Counted from the stretch's first letter, positions 22,656-33,900 are shown. The stretch: 64,000 nucleotides of DNA from Chrysopilus asiliformis (GCA_964034945.1 OZ035961.1:45868184-45932183); one strand, 5' to 3'. The notes: generated by a model from the letters alone, not told the origin. Made by a program: numbers and translations.

Positions 22656-22803
22656 AGCTGAGTTTTGACACTGCGTTTGCATGCGATGTTTGCCGTATTT
22701 TTAAACAGCAAACGCCGTTTTTCAGAACACCGATCGCGTAGCGAATCGAATCGAATGCGTTACGTTTAGCGGGCTAACGCCGTATCTCAGAACAAGGGTG
22801 ATT
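22656..22803. repeat. Second right end of the Harbinger-like family
   Basis: This block repeats 22390-22534 almost perfectly (CGATGTTTGCCGTATTTTTA through CTAACGCCGTATCTCAGAAC). Sequence between the two blocks also resembles the segment before the first, so a second, left-truncated copy lies in tandem with the element at 21617-22534. Confidence 0.75.
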
Positions 22804-22860
22804 AACTTTTTTAGTAATAATCACGATTTCCCATTATAAAGTAGTTAAATTTACTATCAA

Positions 22861-23336
22861 TTCTCTCCGTGCATTGTCGGTATTCTGCGTGAATAAAACC
22901 ATAGAAAATGTATTTGTGTGTGCCGCCAACGACGATGATGATTCTGCCTCGTTCTATTTTCTATTCGCCATTGTTAATAGCGCCGATTAACCGTCTATAC
23001 ATTTAAAACAAATAGTCGATTGTTTGTTTTGACTGTATGACGTAAGAAAGCGCCCTCTGTCACACAGTTAAATTAATTGCTCGGGTTTTTGTTTTAAATA
23101 CTTTTCATTTAATTTTTTTTGGATACATTTAAATCAAATACCTGCATTTAAAATCAGTGGTTGGTATTTGTTTTTACTACTTTTTCTTTTAATTCAAATT
23201 AAAAAACATTTGATTTTGGTGTATAAATGAGAATCAGTTAAATCAAATGATGGTTCTTTATGATACTACATGCCCGATTTCCTCAGTGTAAACTCTTGAA
23301 TGGGCAAAATCGGACAATTCCTTCCCTCCACTCCTA
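22861..23336. other. No gene recognised
   Basis: AT-rich spacer. A 14-base run beginning TTAAATCAAATGA-like sequence is not informative. Nothing else seen. Confidence 0.3.
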
Positions 23337-23623
23337 CACTCAGAAAAATGTCCAGGTCAACTTTTTGTCAGGTTAACTCTGACCTTACAGAGGTGTCTGT
23401 AAGCCAGCTAGCGGTCAGAGTTAACCTATCTAAGGTCAGCTCGTGCAGCTCCCAATGCCCTACTTCACCTGCTGGTGGCTTAATTTGAGAATTTCTCCGA
23501 CCACAGGTCAACTCAGTTTTACTTGCCCACATGCAGGCGAACGCGCGCCTGCCCGAGGCCAATTACGCCGTATGTAGGTCCTCCATTTTTCTATTTCTGA
23601 GTTAGCCTCCATTTTTCTGAGTG
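23337..23623 (+). mobile_element. CACTCAG-type MITE, copy 2 (287 bp)
   Basis: Inverted ends CACTCAGAAAAATG and CATTTTTCTGAGTG with TA on both sides (23335-23336, 23624-23625). Very similar to 2972-3243 read in reverse and to 63344-63647. It has a small extra copy of the end sequence (CTCCATTTTTCT twice near 23581 and 23608). Confidence 0.8.
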
Positions 23624-24770
23624 TATACAAGCAAAACAGTATTTAACAATTTTCTCGAAAACGGTGAGTCATATTAAAAAATTTATAAAGGTGAAATGTG
23701 TTTAGAATAAGATTTTACATAACATATCTATCTATACATAAAGATCTAGTGGGACCACGCACAAATGTTTTATTGTATTTCGCTAAAAGAGGTTTCCCAT
23801 TCACCCAGCCCCAACTTATCCAAATTCAACTGTACTTTTAGTGATATAATATTTTATTTACTACACGTGTATTTGACATAAAATTTGTCAAAACGTTTTG
23901 TTAAACACATGGCCTCAACTAGCACTCAGCAGACGAATTGTAAGATTGCTATAATATATTTGATACGAAGTATCTAATCACATATTGATATATACTTAAC
24001 TTCATCAAACTGAACAGCAAAATTAAGTAGCTGAAAGCTTTAATGCTGTCTAATTTTTGATAGCCGAAAATATCAATCAATTGTTGTTAAAATCGGCGAT
24101 AAAAACACTGATTAATTCAAAGTACCCTCAATTAAGATTATCAAAATATTGAATCAAAATTAAACATAAGTATAAAACACTTTATTGAAATTTATAATTG
24201 ATTCTATTTTGTGAATACCCACTTTTGTGTTCATTTACGAATTTTAGCGACAGGTTTAAAACACTTCACTTGATGTCATTAAAAAAAACAATTTGTAATA
24301 ATTATACTATAAGCAAACATCAATTTTTTTGATTGATGAATGGATTTTAATCGACAATAATTTATGTTATTATTTTTCAGGCTACCTTTTGAGAAATGAT
24401 TTACCTCTTCTAATAAAAATATGTTCCACATTATTGATATTAATTTTACAAAATGCCAGGATATTCGATATTGTTATCTTTATGAAAATCTAATATTATG
24501 AAATTACAACTTTTCCCTATCGATATTTTTTTGGAAATTCCAATTCGATTCACCAATAGCAATTTTTTTGTAGGCGAATAAATTAAATTGTCTTAGAAAT
24601 GAATTTACATTTCCTGATAGATTACTTTGGCTTCGTCTGAAAATCCATTTAAGATGTTTTGACTTTTTGCCACAGACATAAAAAACAGAATTTTCATAGA
24701 GGCCTTTTATATAAGCGATTTTTGCCGGAATTTCTCTCCTAGAACTTATTTTGCCACACTTAAGCTGGTC
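23624..24770. other. Repeat scraps and AT-rich sequence; no gene
   Basis: Bases 23640-23830 match family B (TTTCTCGAAAACGGTGAGTC and neighbours). The rest is AT-rich. The minus-strand frame at 24504-24776 shows no recognisable domain. Confidence 0.35.
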
Positions 24771-25104
24771 CCACAATTGGAGCGGTGCGGCAGCGGCGCG
24801 GCGCGGTTAGCTCAGAGCGGCAGGGCGACAGCCACAGTCATTTTTAAACCGAAATTACGCGGCGTGGTTGCGGCGCGGTTGCGGCGTGGTGATAGCTCAA
24901 TTTGTGTTCTCATAACCTAAAAATCGCAGAAAATTTGAAGATTATTAATTTTTCCGTTTCATCACCGCTTCCAACCGCGTCTGAAAGTAGAAACTAGACC
25001 TACTCTTCGCTTTGGTCACCGCGCAATTATAAACCAACTCATATAAACCTATAGTTTCTACTACCATCTGCCACCGCGCCGCGCCGCTTTGCGCGTAATT
25101 GCGG
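24771..25104. mobile_element. GC-rich inverted-repeat element, possibly PIF/Harbinger-related
   Basis: The ends carry mirrored GC-rich sequence (GCGGCGCGGCGCGG on the left, CCGCGCCGCGCCGC on the right) next to CACAATT / AATTGCG. The inner motif GCGTCTGAAAGTAGAAA is shared with the element at 2193-2930. It is an island of high GC in AT-rich DNA. The precise ends and target duplication are unresolved. Confidence 0.45.
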
Positions 25105-25563
25105 TATAAGCTTTATTCATGTTTTGAAAAAAAAATTATTTCGGCGGTTTTATATGAAAAAAAACCCCTTCAGGAATAAATTTCGGAACTTTCTGCCGGA
25201 ATGTAAATAGTTTAGCATGAATATTGTATCATAAAATTAACAAATTAATAAGTGGTCAAATGTCAATAACTCCTTAGATATGGAATTTTATTGGAAAAAT
25301 TTAGTTTTTTAATTGAACGCTACAACCTTGTGATTTGAACCTAAAAATCTCGAGATAAATATTTTTCTATGCTTTTATCTCGCTTTTATTTCCGAAAATA
25401 TTTTCCTCCCCAAAAACCGTTCACGTTCACCATCATTTCAAACCACTTGTCGTTGTATCTTTTGATCCACGATCCCGTTTTCGCTATTCAGTAAAAAAAA
25501 CGGGAATGTTTCAGAGTACAATAATTGACCCTACTTTCCTAACTTTAGACCCCCTTTCCTTGT

Positions 25564-25649
25564 ATCTTTTAGTGCGGTTTGCACGAACCAAACTTAGCAA
25601 TTTACATACAAATTGCTAAGTTTGGTTCGTGCGAACCACACTAAAAGAT
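25564..25649. repeat. 40-bp near-perfect hairpin
   Basis: Arms 25564-25603 and 25610-25649 pair with few mismatches around the 6-base loop ACATAC; arm core GCACGAACCAAACTTAGCAA. Strong enough to extrude or fold in RNA. Origin unknown; possibly a small palindromic MITE. Bases 25105-25563 before it hold nothing recognisable. Confidence 0.75.
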
Positions 25650-25810
25650 GTTTGGAAAAAACATTGCAATAACTGGGTAGGTAGAAAAAGGTAGAAAAAG
25701 TGGTCCAATTGGATTTTGATGTATGTAACGATTATGTAAAATCATATTCTCAACAGATTTTACCTTTACAAATTTTTTAATACGACTCACCGGTTTGGAG
25801 AAAATAGAAA

Positions 25811-26082
25811 AAAAAAAATAAAAAATAAAAATTTTTAAAAAAAGCTTTTATTAAAAAAAATGCACTAAAAAGAAAAAAATAATTTTCTGGACGCTGTGTA
25901 TCACAAATATAAAAGCTTTTAAAAAGCGAGATAAATGTTTATTTTATTGTTTTATGCTTTATCTCGCTTTTTAAAAGCTTTTATATTTGTGATACACAGC
26001 GTCCAGAAAATTATTTTTTTCTTTTTAGTGCATTTTTTTTAATAAAAGCTTTTTTTAAAAATTTTTATTTTTTATTTTTTTT
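25811..26082. repeat. Perfect 125-bp inverted repeat with 22-base loop
   Basis: Arms 25811-25935 and 25958-26082 are exact reverse complements by my reading, including the single-copy-looking core TTCTGGACGCTGTGTATCAC. Perfect arms this long imply recent formation or ongoing correction. It opens a roughly 1.1-kb insertion that splits a family B repeat: GAGAAAATAGAAAAA before it resumes as AAGTATTCAATTTGTATGGG after 26915, contiguous in the copy near 8860. Confidence 0.85.
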
Positions 26083-26127
26083 ATTTTGTTCTTTTTAGTC
26101 TTCGAATATATATCCTTACATTTGAGA

Positions 26128-26750
26128 TGTCCTTACAGGCTTTTTAACTTGAGAATCGTATTCAGCGAACCCCAAAACCCGCAGAATATATTTTTTCCCG
26201 GAACAATTGAGGAAAGGGATAATCACGTTATCCTTACAGGACCTTCCGTTATCCTTACAGACTTTTTAATGACAGATTCGGATTCAGCGACCCCAAAAAC
26301 CCCCAGAATAGATTTTTTTCCGGAAAATTTGGAGAAAAGGATAATCACGTTATCCTTACATTAACTTCCGTTATCCTTACAGACTTTTTAATGACAGATT
26401 CGGATTCAGCGACCCCAAAAACCCCCAGAATAGATTTTTTCCGGAAAATTTGGAGAAAAGGATAATCACGTTATCCTTACAGGACCTTCCGTTATCCTTA
26501 CATACTTTTTAATGACAGATTCGGATTCAGCGACCCCAAAAACACCCAGAATATATTTTTTTCCAGAAAATTTTGAAAAAAGGATAATCACGTTATCCTT
26601 ACAGGACCTTCCGTTATCCTTACAGACTTTTTAATGGCAGATTCGGATTCAGCGACCTCAAAAACCCCCAGAATAGATTTTTTTCCGGAAAATTTGGAGA
26701 AAAGGATAATCACGTTATCCTCACAGGACCTTCCTTTATCCTTACAAGGA
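26128..26750 (+). repeat. 122-bp-unit minisatellite, about five units
   Basis: The phase marker ACTTTTTAATGACAG recurs at about 26139 (variant), 26261, 26383, 26504 and 26626, giving a period of 121-122 bases. Each unit has TTATCCTTACAGGACCTTCC and CAGCGACCCCAAAAACCCCC. Related units, at shorter period, form arrays at 42250-42640 and 60770-61300. Frames read through part of the array but encode only repeats. The tail (26830-26890) has CAGACAAACAGACAAAC-type simple sequence. Confidence 0.8.
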
Positions 26751-27180
26751 CGAAGTAGAGAAAATATTGTATTGTCATCGGACTTATATAAGTGTACAAA
26801 ATTTCAAGTGAATCGGATGAGTGGAAGTGGGTCAAAATTTGATTGCAAGATTTGACCCCGACAGACAAACAGACAAACAAACAAACAGACAAGATAGCGA
26901 GCTAAATAAAAGCTTTTAAAAAAGTATTCAATTTGTATGGGGGAAAGGGGAAGCAGTGGTCCGATTGGATTTTATGGTATGAATGAGTTATGTAAAATCT
27001 TATTCTAAACGAAATTTACCTTTATAAATTTTTCAATATGACTCACGGTTTTCGAGAAAATCGGAAAAAAAAAATTTCGTTTGTGTAGGGGAGAACGGAA
27101 GAATGATCCAATTTGGCCAGTTCAAGAACTTAGCCTAGTCATTTACTAGAGACGTAACTATACAAAAAAACTTAATCCTT

Positions 27181-27831
27181 TCAAAAATTATGGTGTTCAC
27201 AGACAGCCACTTTTTCGAGCACTGCTGGCCGTATGTCACGAATAACACGAACAATGTTGGCTTCCAAGGCTTCAATTGTTGCTGGTTTATCAGCATAAAC
27301 CAGTGACTTCACGTAGTCCCACAGGAAATAATCGAGAGGTGTCAAATCGCACGACCTTGGAGGCCAATTGACAGGTCCATTTCTCGAAATCAAGTTATCG
27401 CCAAATTTTGATTTCAATAAGTCGATGGTTGCGGTCGCCGTATGGCACGTAGCGCCATCCTGTTGAAACCACATCTCGTCCGGATCAATGTCATCCATAT
27501 TTTCAAACAAAAAATCATTGATCATTATGCGGTAACAATCTCCATTGACCGTAACGCGAGCTCCGGCCTCATTTTTGAAGAAATAAGGTCCGATGATGCC
27601 ACCAGCGTGTAAACCGAACCAAACGGTGCATTTTTCTGGATGTAATGGAGTCTGTAGGGTCTCTTGTGGATTAGTCTCACCCCATATGCGGCAATTTTGC
27701 AAAAATAAGCTTCATCGCTGAACAAAATTTTGCTAAAAAAAATGTCGCTTATAAGTGGCGCGAATATACGACAAAATTTCGAAGTAAATTTGAACAATTT
27801 GGCAGCGTTGTTCAAGCGTGAGTCTATTCAT
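27181..27831 (-). pseudogene. DD41D (rosa-type) mariner transposase, deleted and frameshifted
   Basis: Minus strand. A start at 27831 gives MNRLTLEQRCQIVQIYFE, the N-terminal helix-turn-helix, then a deletion leads to ILFSDEAYF (first catalytic Asp). A frameshift leads into QNCRIWGETNPQE, MWFQQDGATCHTATATIDLL and PPRSCDLTPLDYFLWDYVKS. Between the Asp of QQDGATCH and that of TPLDYFLW are 41 residues, the DD41D spacing of the rosa group. Related to 16073-16633. Not functional. Confidence 0.8.
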
Positions 27832-28374
27832 GATGATTTGCCAGAGTATACTCTGATAAATGTTAAAAAGTGAGCGCAGTATAACAGCTCGTTTGACAGT
27901 TAACCCTTTCGTAAGTTCTATCTAAGCAAAAAAACACCCTTTACTTCTATATGATATATCATATAGAGTATACAAAGTATAAATGGTTAAAAGGGTACAT
28001 ATTGTATTAAAAATTGTGTCGCTATGAGATTTGTAAGGAAAGCGAATCAGTTACGGAAAATTCATCAAAGGTTATCAGCAATAAAGTAATTTATGATTTT
28101 TCACATGCACACACTTAACCCTTCGCATATCCACTTCGCATAGTCATATTGTCATACAATGCGTAATCAAAAACGCTCTGATAACAAAAAGCCGCTGATG
28201 TCTGGACCTTCAAACCATTGAACCATCAGTTGAGTTTCATTTTTCTAACGAATCGCATTAAAGAAGTTGCCGTCGTCAATGCATTAAAAAACTGAAATTA
28301 TCACGTGAATTTCTAATATTTTAATCTAAGCGTGAATCTGGTTTTATAATTTTAATTATTTCGATTCAGTGAAG
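27832..28374. promoter_or_regulatory. 5' flank of the first aminopeptidase N-terminal module
   Basis: About 540 bases before the Met codon at 28375, free of recognisable transposon sequence. A TCAGTT at about 28226-28231 resembles the arthropod initiator, but with no TATA box or downstream element I can support. Presumed promoter and 5' UTR, by position only. Confidence 0.3.
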
Positions 28375-30939
28375 ATGCTTGCTGGTATTTAATAAAATTT
28401 TGTTTATTTTTCATTTTTATGTTTGTTTTAATTTTGCGGAAAGATGTTTTTTTTATTATTTAACCGAAGGCTGTTTGGTTTCAGTATTTCAAAATAAAGC
28501 TGTGATCGTGCTAAGTTTAGTTTTGATCGCTTTCGTGGTGTCAACAATTGTTGTTGCTGTACAAAAGTCGCAATTAGAAGACGAGCTTAAAGAGTGCCAA
28601 CATAATCAACATGATGACACAACGACAATGGGTCCTGAGATAACTAGCACCACCGAGAGTTCGACAGCAAACCCAATACCGGAGGTAAGCCAGGAATTTT
28701 TGGAACAAGAATTTAAATTCTAACTCTATTACTCACTCTGTTACTCACTTTTGTTTGCTAAAAACCCTTGCATATTTGCAGCAGTCTCGAGAAAATTACA
28801 ACCCACTTTTTTACAATACCCAGTTATTGCAATGTTTTTTCCAAACATTGGTTTTCCAATTTGCCAAATTCGTTGTCCATTTAAGTGCGGACTTCTGTAT
28901 TTAAAAACTTCTAAGATTATGCAAAAAAAAACCTGCAAAACAATTTATATTTTTTGTCAAATTTTAGAATATCGACAAATGCTCAAATAAAATTTAAAAA
29001 AAAACATAGGAAAAACTACAATTGCCAGAGGTCAATCATCAAATACTCTATGTGAGAACAGATCAAATTTTTATAAAAAAAATCTCATTTATATAGAGGA
29101 CGGACAGACAGACAGACGGACAGACATGTGGAAATCAAAATCTTTTGTCTCCCCAAACACCCTTGTATAGCTAATTTTTGTGTCCGACGATTGGTTTGGT
29201 ACGTTAAAGACGGTATACGAGTACTATATCTAATGTACTATTATGTCGTCTGCTTAAAATAAAATCGTGCTAAGTGCAAAATATCAAATTTTTCAGAAGA
29301 GCAAAAACCTTGTTAAATCATCTTAATTCCCATTTAAAGAAAACTGAGAAAACTGAGTTTTCTTTAAATGAGAATTAAATGATGATCAATTGCTTTAAAT
29401 GTGACTCAGTTTTCTTTAAATGAAAATTAAAAATGATTTAACAAGGTTTTTATATTGTTCTGTAAAATTTGATATTTTGGGCTTAGCACAATTTCATTTT
29501 AAGCTGACGATATGATAAACAGAGAGAAATGTGTTGGACTGAATGGTCGTCGGCGATTTAGCTGATTCGGCTGATTCTTTTTTATACCCGTATGGTGAAA
29601 CCAAAGTGTATATTAAATTTGCCCTACAGTTTGTAACGCCGATAAAAAATTTGAATTTTGCATGTCCGTCCGTCCGTCTGTCCGTCTGTTCGTCTGTCCG
29701 TCTGTCCGTCTGTCCGTCTGTCCGTCTGTCCGTCTGTCCGTCTGTCCGTCTGTCCGTCTGTCCGTCTGTCCGTCTGTCCGTCTGTCCGTCTGTCCGTCTG
29801 TTCGTCTGTCCGTCTGTCCGTCTGTCCATCAGTGGCGCGAATTCCGGGCGCACGGATTGAGCTAGAGACTTGAAATTTTACGCAGATTAGTTTTTCGTAA
29901 AATGCAAGGCTAAGTTCGTTAATGGGCAAAAATTGATACGAACGAAAATGTTTTTTGCGAATATCTCAAAAACAATGCATCTTAAAAAAGTTATTTAGGA
30001 TATGATTCTACATTAAACTCACATACATCAAAATCCGATTGGAATAAATTTTAAAAAATCGTATTGAAAAGTTTGACTTCAGTTTAATGTAGAATCATAA
30101 ACTATACTTCAGTAATCTTATGCCAATCTTCACATATATGTATAAGAAGGTGATTTTTTGTAAACTCCTTGTCATAACTAGGAAACCGAAATGATTTGCA
30201 TTAAATTATATTTTTAATAATTAAAAGAGAAAACAAATCAAACTCATAATAAAATTTTCACAAAATTCCCAATCTTCAAACGGGTATTCAGAATTTTTAA
30301 ACACCCACCCAAAAAAAATTGATCGTCTAAAAAATTGAAAATAAAACTTTAAATAACAGGGTTTGAACAACTAGACAGACACACGCTATTCTTTTATTTT
30401 AAAAGATTATTTTATGCAGTTGACTTTTCTTTAAAAATTGTTAGAAAAATACGCACATTTTCAATTGCGGTTACTTTTTTAAGATCAAACTTCGTAAATG
30501 TTTCAATGCTAATTAATTAATTTCTTTTTTGTTTATGAAAAATAACGAATTAATTCAAAGAAACTATATTTTAGGAAAATTATCGATTACCGAGAAATGT
30601 CCTGCCACAACGATACGATGTACTTTTGCATCCAAATTTTGACACAGGAAATTTCAATGGAACCGTAACTATTGATGTTATCGTTGAAGAGCCGACAAGG
30701 AAAATTATCTTAAACTCAAAAGTTGGTAACATTATGGATATAGCTTTGACAGCGAATGGACAATCGGTACTTCTAGACGGTTATTACCCAGCCGAACCAG
30801 AATTACTAATAGTTGAGATAGCTAATGATTTAGTGAAAGGACAAAATTTGCAACTCCAGATAGGTTTTGAAGGTACATTGCAAGATCGAATAGTCGGATT
30901 TTACATGAGTTCATATCTGGGTGAAAATAACGAACCCAA
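28375..30939 (+). CDS. N-terminal module A of an M1 aminopeptidase (anchor plus first beta-domain exon)
   Basis: Three exons: 28375-28384, 28485-28684, 30575-30939. Introns are GT-AG (28385-28484, 28685-30574) and junctions stay in frame. The product starts MLAVFQNKAVIVLSLVLIAF, a short cytoplasmic end and one membrane anchor (about residues 8-29), followed by a Ser/Thr-rich stalk (TTTMGPEITSTTESSTANPI). Then comes the start of the M1 N-terminal domain: YRLPRNVLPQRYDVLLHPNF, and later GTLQDRIVGFYMSSYLGENN. The donor after 30939 is phase 2, exactly what the exon at 47293 needs; joined to the shared exons it would give a 944-aa enzyme. It is paralogous to module B (43752-47208). No further M1 exons lie between 30940 and 43751, so it is an alternative promoter of the same gene or a truncated upstream gene. 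Sequence is intact and looks selected. Confidence 0.75.
29020..29235 (-). mobile_element. DINE-like repeat fragment, family B
   Basis: Contains ACAATTGCCAGAGGTCAATC, a GACAGACAGACGGACAG core and ATTTTTGTGTCCGACGATTG, in the same order as the family B copy at 8574-9503. Lies in the module A intron. Confidence 0.5.
29245..29512. mobile_element. Palindromic MITE, copy 1
   Basis: Outer arms GTCGTCTGCTTAAAATAAAA and AATTTCATTTTAAGCTGACG mirror one another, and inner blocks (CAGTTTTCTTTAAATGA; AACCTTGTTAAATCAT) are repeated and mirrored. The whole matches 61917-62166. It lies in the intron between the anchor exon and domain exon of module A. Confidence 0.65.
29581..30085 (+). mobile_element. DINE-like repeat, family A copy 2, with expanded core
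   Basis: Starts TTTATACCCGTATGGTGAAA, includes CAGTTTGTAACGCC, then an expanded (GTCCGTCT)n array (29660-29826), then GGGCGCACGGATTGAGCTAG as in the other copies. The hairpin end is missing, so it is 3'-truncated. Confidence 0.6.
29660..29826 (+). repeat. (GTCCGTCT)n octamer microsatellite
   Basis: About 20 near-perfect octamer units. Because eight is not a multiple of three and no unit creates a stop, several frames on both strands stay open (SVCPSVRL and TDGQTDRR repeats). These are artefacts, not proteins. Confidence 0.9.
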
Positions 30940-32160
30940 GTACGTATACAAATATTTTCTTATCTAGTTTTATTAGAAATAAAAGTCCAAAACGCCTGAA
31001 AGTATGTAATGAATTTAAACTCAGTGGCTCTCAAATGTTGTTCAGTGGAATTCGGATTTGAAACTGGATTGATTGATTAATAACTCTGTAAGCAAATGTT
31101 TCATATGACATTATAGATGTGTCTAACCTTTAGACCGCTGGGGTGGCCCCGAACAGCGCGACTCTACTCTATATGTAGATATAAAATTTATAACAAATAT
31201 TCAAAACAAAAACCTATGATTTGAATGAAAAAGTACCGGTAATCTTAAGGTTAATTTAAAAAAATAATGCTGTATGGCATTTGCTGTCTTAGAAAGTAGT
31301 TGAAAAAGTTGTATTACGAGACAGTCATCGAAATACGAGACAAACATATTATACAATCACATTTAACTTAAAAAGGACAAGTGGTTATGCTTATTTATCG
31401 TGTTTTTTAAAGCGTTTTTCACATATTTGCCGCTTTTGTGTAGTGCCGTTAAAGACATGTAAAAACCGCGAGAACCGTTAAAGACACGTAAAAATCGCTA
31501 AAATACAGGAAATTTGATTTTCTTTGAATTTGGTTATATACATTTTTTTTATAAAAGCGCATAGTTCTATTAATTTTTTCCCAAAAACTATACGCTTTCG
31601 AATTTAAAAAAAAAACTGTATTTAAAATAAAAAACTATACGGGAGGTACCCGTTATAGCTAACGTCACTTTTTCAAAACTTTCTGTACGATTTTCGTAAC
31701 ACCGATTTACAAAAAAAAAATGCAAGTCATTAGTTCTTGAGTTATTTAAAATACGTAAAACAAACAGACCGACAAACAGACTGACAGACAGATCGACGAA
31801 CAGCTGCACGGATATCCTCATAATGTCTATATAAAATTCATCAGGAATTTCTGGATGATAATTTTACTTCTGTTTTCAATAGGAAAAAAGTTCCACTAGG
31901 AATTTCTGTGTAAAATTCTGCGAAGACTTTTTATAAGGTAAGAGCTTTAAAATTTTGTGACATCACTCCATAGTGGATATGAAATTTGTAATGAAATATT
32001 TCATAAAGAAGGAAAATATTTCATAACATCGATTATTTCGTTGCCGTATATGAGAAACTAATTACGATATTTTTCATATTCATACAGCTCCGAAAAAATT
32101 TCATTGGAAATGTCCACTTCTTAGTAAAAGAGTTTTAATCGACTTGCATTATGTTGTAAC
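30940..32160. other. Intron-like sequence with family D repeat
   Basis: From 31400 to 31860 it is a dispersed repeat (CGTTATAGCTAACGTCACTT, then CAGACAGATCGACG-type core) like 50600-51310. The rest is AT-rich. No M1 exon could be found here by reading for the expected FEPT...FPCFDEP motif. Confidence 0.45.
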
Positions 32161-32163
32161 TTA

Positions 32164-33900
32164 TGTTGTAACGAAGCAGGCTTTAACGCTCAAGGTTACG
32201 CAGATGACCTGGCGATATTAATCAGGGGCGGCAATGAACAGAGAGTAAGCAAACTCCTGCAAAAAGCCCTAGATTTGGTCTGGAGTTGGTGCAATTTCCA
32301 TGGACTAAGCATCAACCCGAACAAAGCAATCATTGTACCATTTACAAAGCGGAAAAAGCTAAACTTGAAGGCTCCATCCCTTAATGATACAATGATAAAC
32401 TTCTCAACCGAAGTTAAATACCTAGGGGTTATCCTAGATCAGAAAATGACCTGGACCCCACATATAAACAAAATCAACAATAGTGCGATGCATGCATTCT
32501 GGAGTTGTAGAAAACTCTTCGGAAGGAAATGGGGTCTTAAACCAAAAATGATTCATTGGGTCTATTAATCGGTAATAAGACCCATGGTCACCTATGCTGC
32601 ATTAGTGTGGTGGCCTAAAGTAGAACAAAAAACAATACAGAACAAACTCCAAAAGATTCAAAGGCTTGCGTGCCTAGGAATCACTGGAGCAATGAACACC
32701 TGTCCAACAGCGGCATTACAAGCCATATTAAACATGCCGCCGCTACATATAACAATTAAACGGGAGGCGCTATCTAGTGCCCTAAGATTATTAGCGAATG
32801 GAGCAATAACCACATCCAGTCGAACAGGACATATGAAAATACTTGATCAAATCGATGGAAGTATAACGCCATTATTACTATCCGACCGCATGCCAATTGA
32901 AACCAACTTCAACCAAACGTTTGAAGTGGTCATACCTGACCGCCAAACATGGTTGGAAGGAGGCCCAAGACTAGAGACAGGATCTCTAGTCTGGTATACG
33001 GACGGATCAAAAATGGACGGAAAAGCCGGAATCGGAATAGCAGGTCCAAAATGCAACATATCCAAAGCCCTAGGGCAATATCCATCAATCTTCCAAGCGG
33101 AGGTTTATGCAATAGAACTGTCCGACAGAGTGTGTCTATCTAAAAGACCACTAGGACAAAAGATCTATATAATATCAGATAGTCAAGCGGCCCTAAAAGC
33201 AATCAAAGGGTACATGTGCACTTCAAAGCTCGTATGGGACTGCCTGACAATTCTGAAAAAACTAGCCGAACGCGATAAGCTCACCCTAATATGGGTGCCA
33301 GGCCACGAAGGCATCGAAGGTAATGAGGCAGCAGACCTCCTGGCCAAGAAAGGTGCTGAATCTACGCATATTGGCCCAGAGCCTTTTTGCGCAATTCCGC
33401 AGAGCCTCCAAAAAATGGAGATTAATAATTGGGAGGAAAAGGAAACTGTAGCCTATTGGGAAAGCCTCCCAGGATTAAGACAATCAAAAAGATTCATCCA
33501 CTACTCCAAAAAGAGAGCAAGAGAGTTTTTAAACCTCAACAAGCAGGAGCTGAGGACAATGGTGGGCCTCCTCACAGGTCACTGCCTAGTAAACTACCAC
33601 CTACACAACATAGGCATAACCGCCGACAACATTTGCAGACTCTGCCTAGAGGAGGTTGAAACTGCAGAGCACATACTGTGCGAATGCGCAGCCTTGGCGC
33701 GAACAAGGATGTCCTTAATGGGAAAGGCACAAGTACTACCAGAAGACATAAAGAGGACTCCAGTCAAAACCATTCTAAGATTCACTAAGGATCTAGAAGA
33801 GGGATGGCTAACGTAAAATGGGGAAGTCACAATAGATCTTAAGGTCGCGGTGACAAGGGAGCGAGAAAGCACCACCCCATACACATAAAATAATAATAAC
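32164..33900 (+). pseudogene. 5'-truncated non-LTR retrotransposon: reverse transcriptase end plus RNase H (I/LOA/R1-like)
   Basis: The frame opens inside a reverse transcriptase (GFNAQGYADDLAILIRGGNE), with the YADD catalytic motif, and runs to an in-frame TAA at 32566-32568. It continues in the same frame as a 410-residue stretch (32584-33816). That holds the thumb region (IRPMVTYAALVWWPKVEQ) and an RNase H domain whose acidic residues are all present: Asp140 (WYTDGSK), Glu173 (FQAEVYAIE), Asp199 (IISDSQAAL), Asp251 (GNEAADLLA), with His241. A C-terminal zinc-knuckle-like motif follows (CRLCLEEVETAEHILCECAA). The 3' end has AATAATAATAA. One stop in an otherwise open frame suggests a fairly young copy. 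RNase H and TAA-type tail point to the I/LOA/R1 side of the non-LTR tree; the exact clade is uncertain. Confidence 0.85.

Larger units (their letters stand above)
21450..22860. mobile_element. Outer inverted-repeat element around the Harbinger-like copies
   Basis: AACTACTTTATAATGGGAAA at 21450-21475 is mirrored by TTTCCCATTATAAAGTAGTT at 22823-22850, with further imperfect matches. It encloses the Harbinger-like copies and may be an older element into which they inserted. Ends not resolved. Confidence 0.4.

Noticed and set aside
26128..26750. CRISPR-like array
   Set aside because: The whole 122-bp unit repeats without unique spacers and the genome is eukaryotic; it is a minisatellite.
28379..28723. 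Single-exon 114-aa reading from a TTG codon
   Set aside because: TTG is not a likely start here, and splicing 28385-28484 from the ATG at 28375 gives a clean membrane anchor that joins the next M1 exon in frame.
29494..29929. Long frames on both strands with SVCPSVRL or TDGQTDRR repeats
   Set aside because: They are the octamer microsatellite (GTCCGTCT)n read in several frames; no start context or domain.
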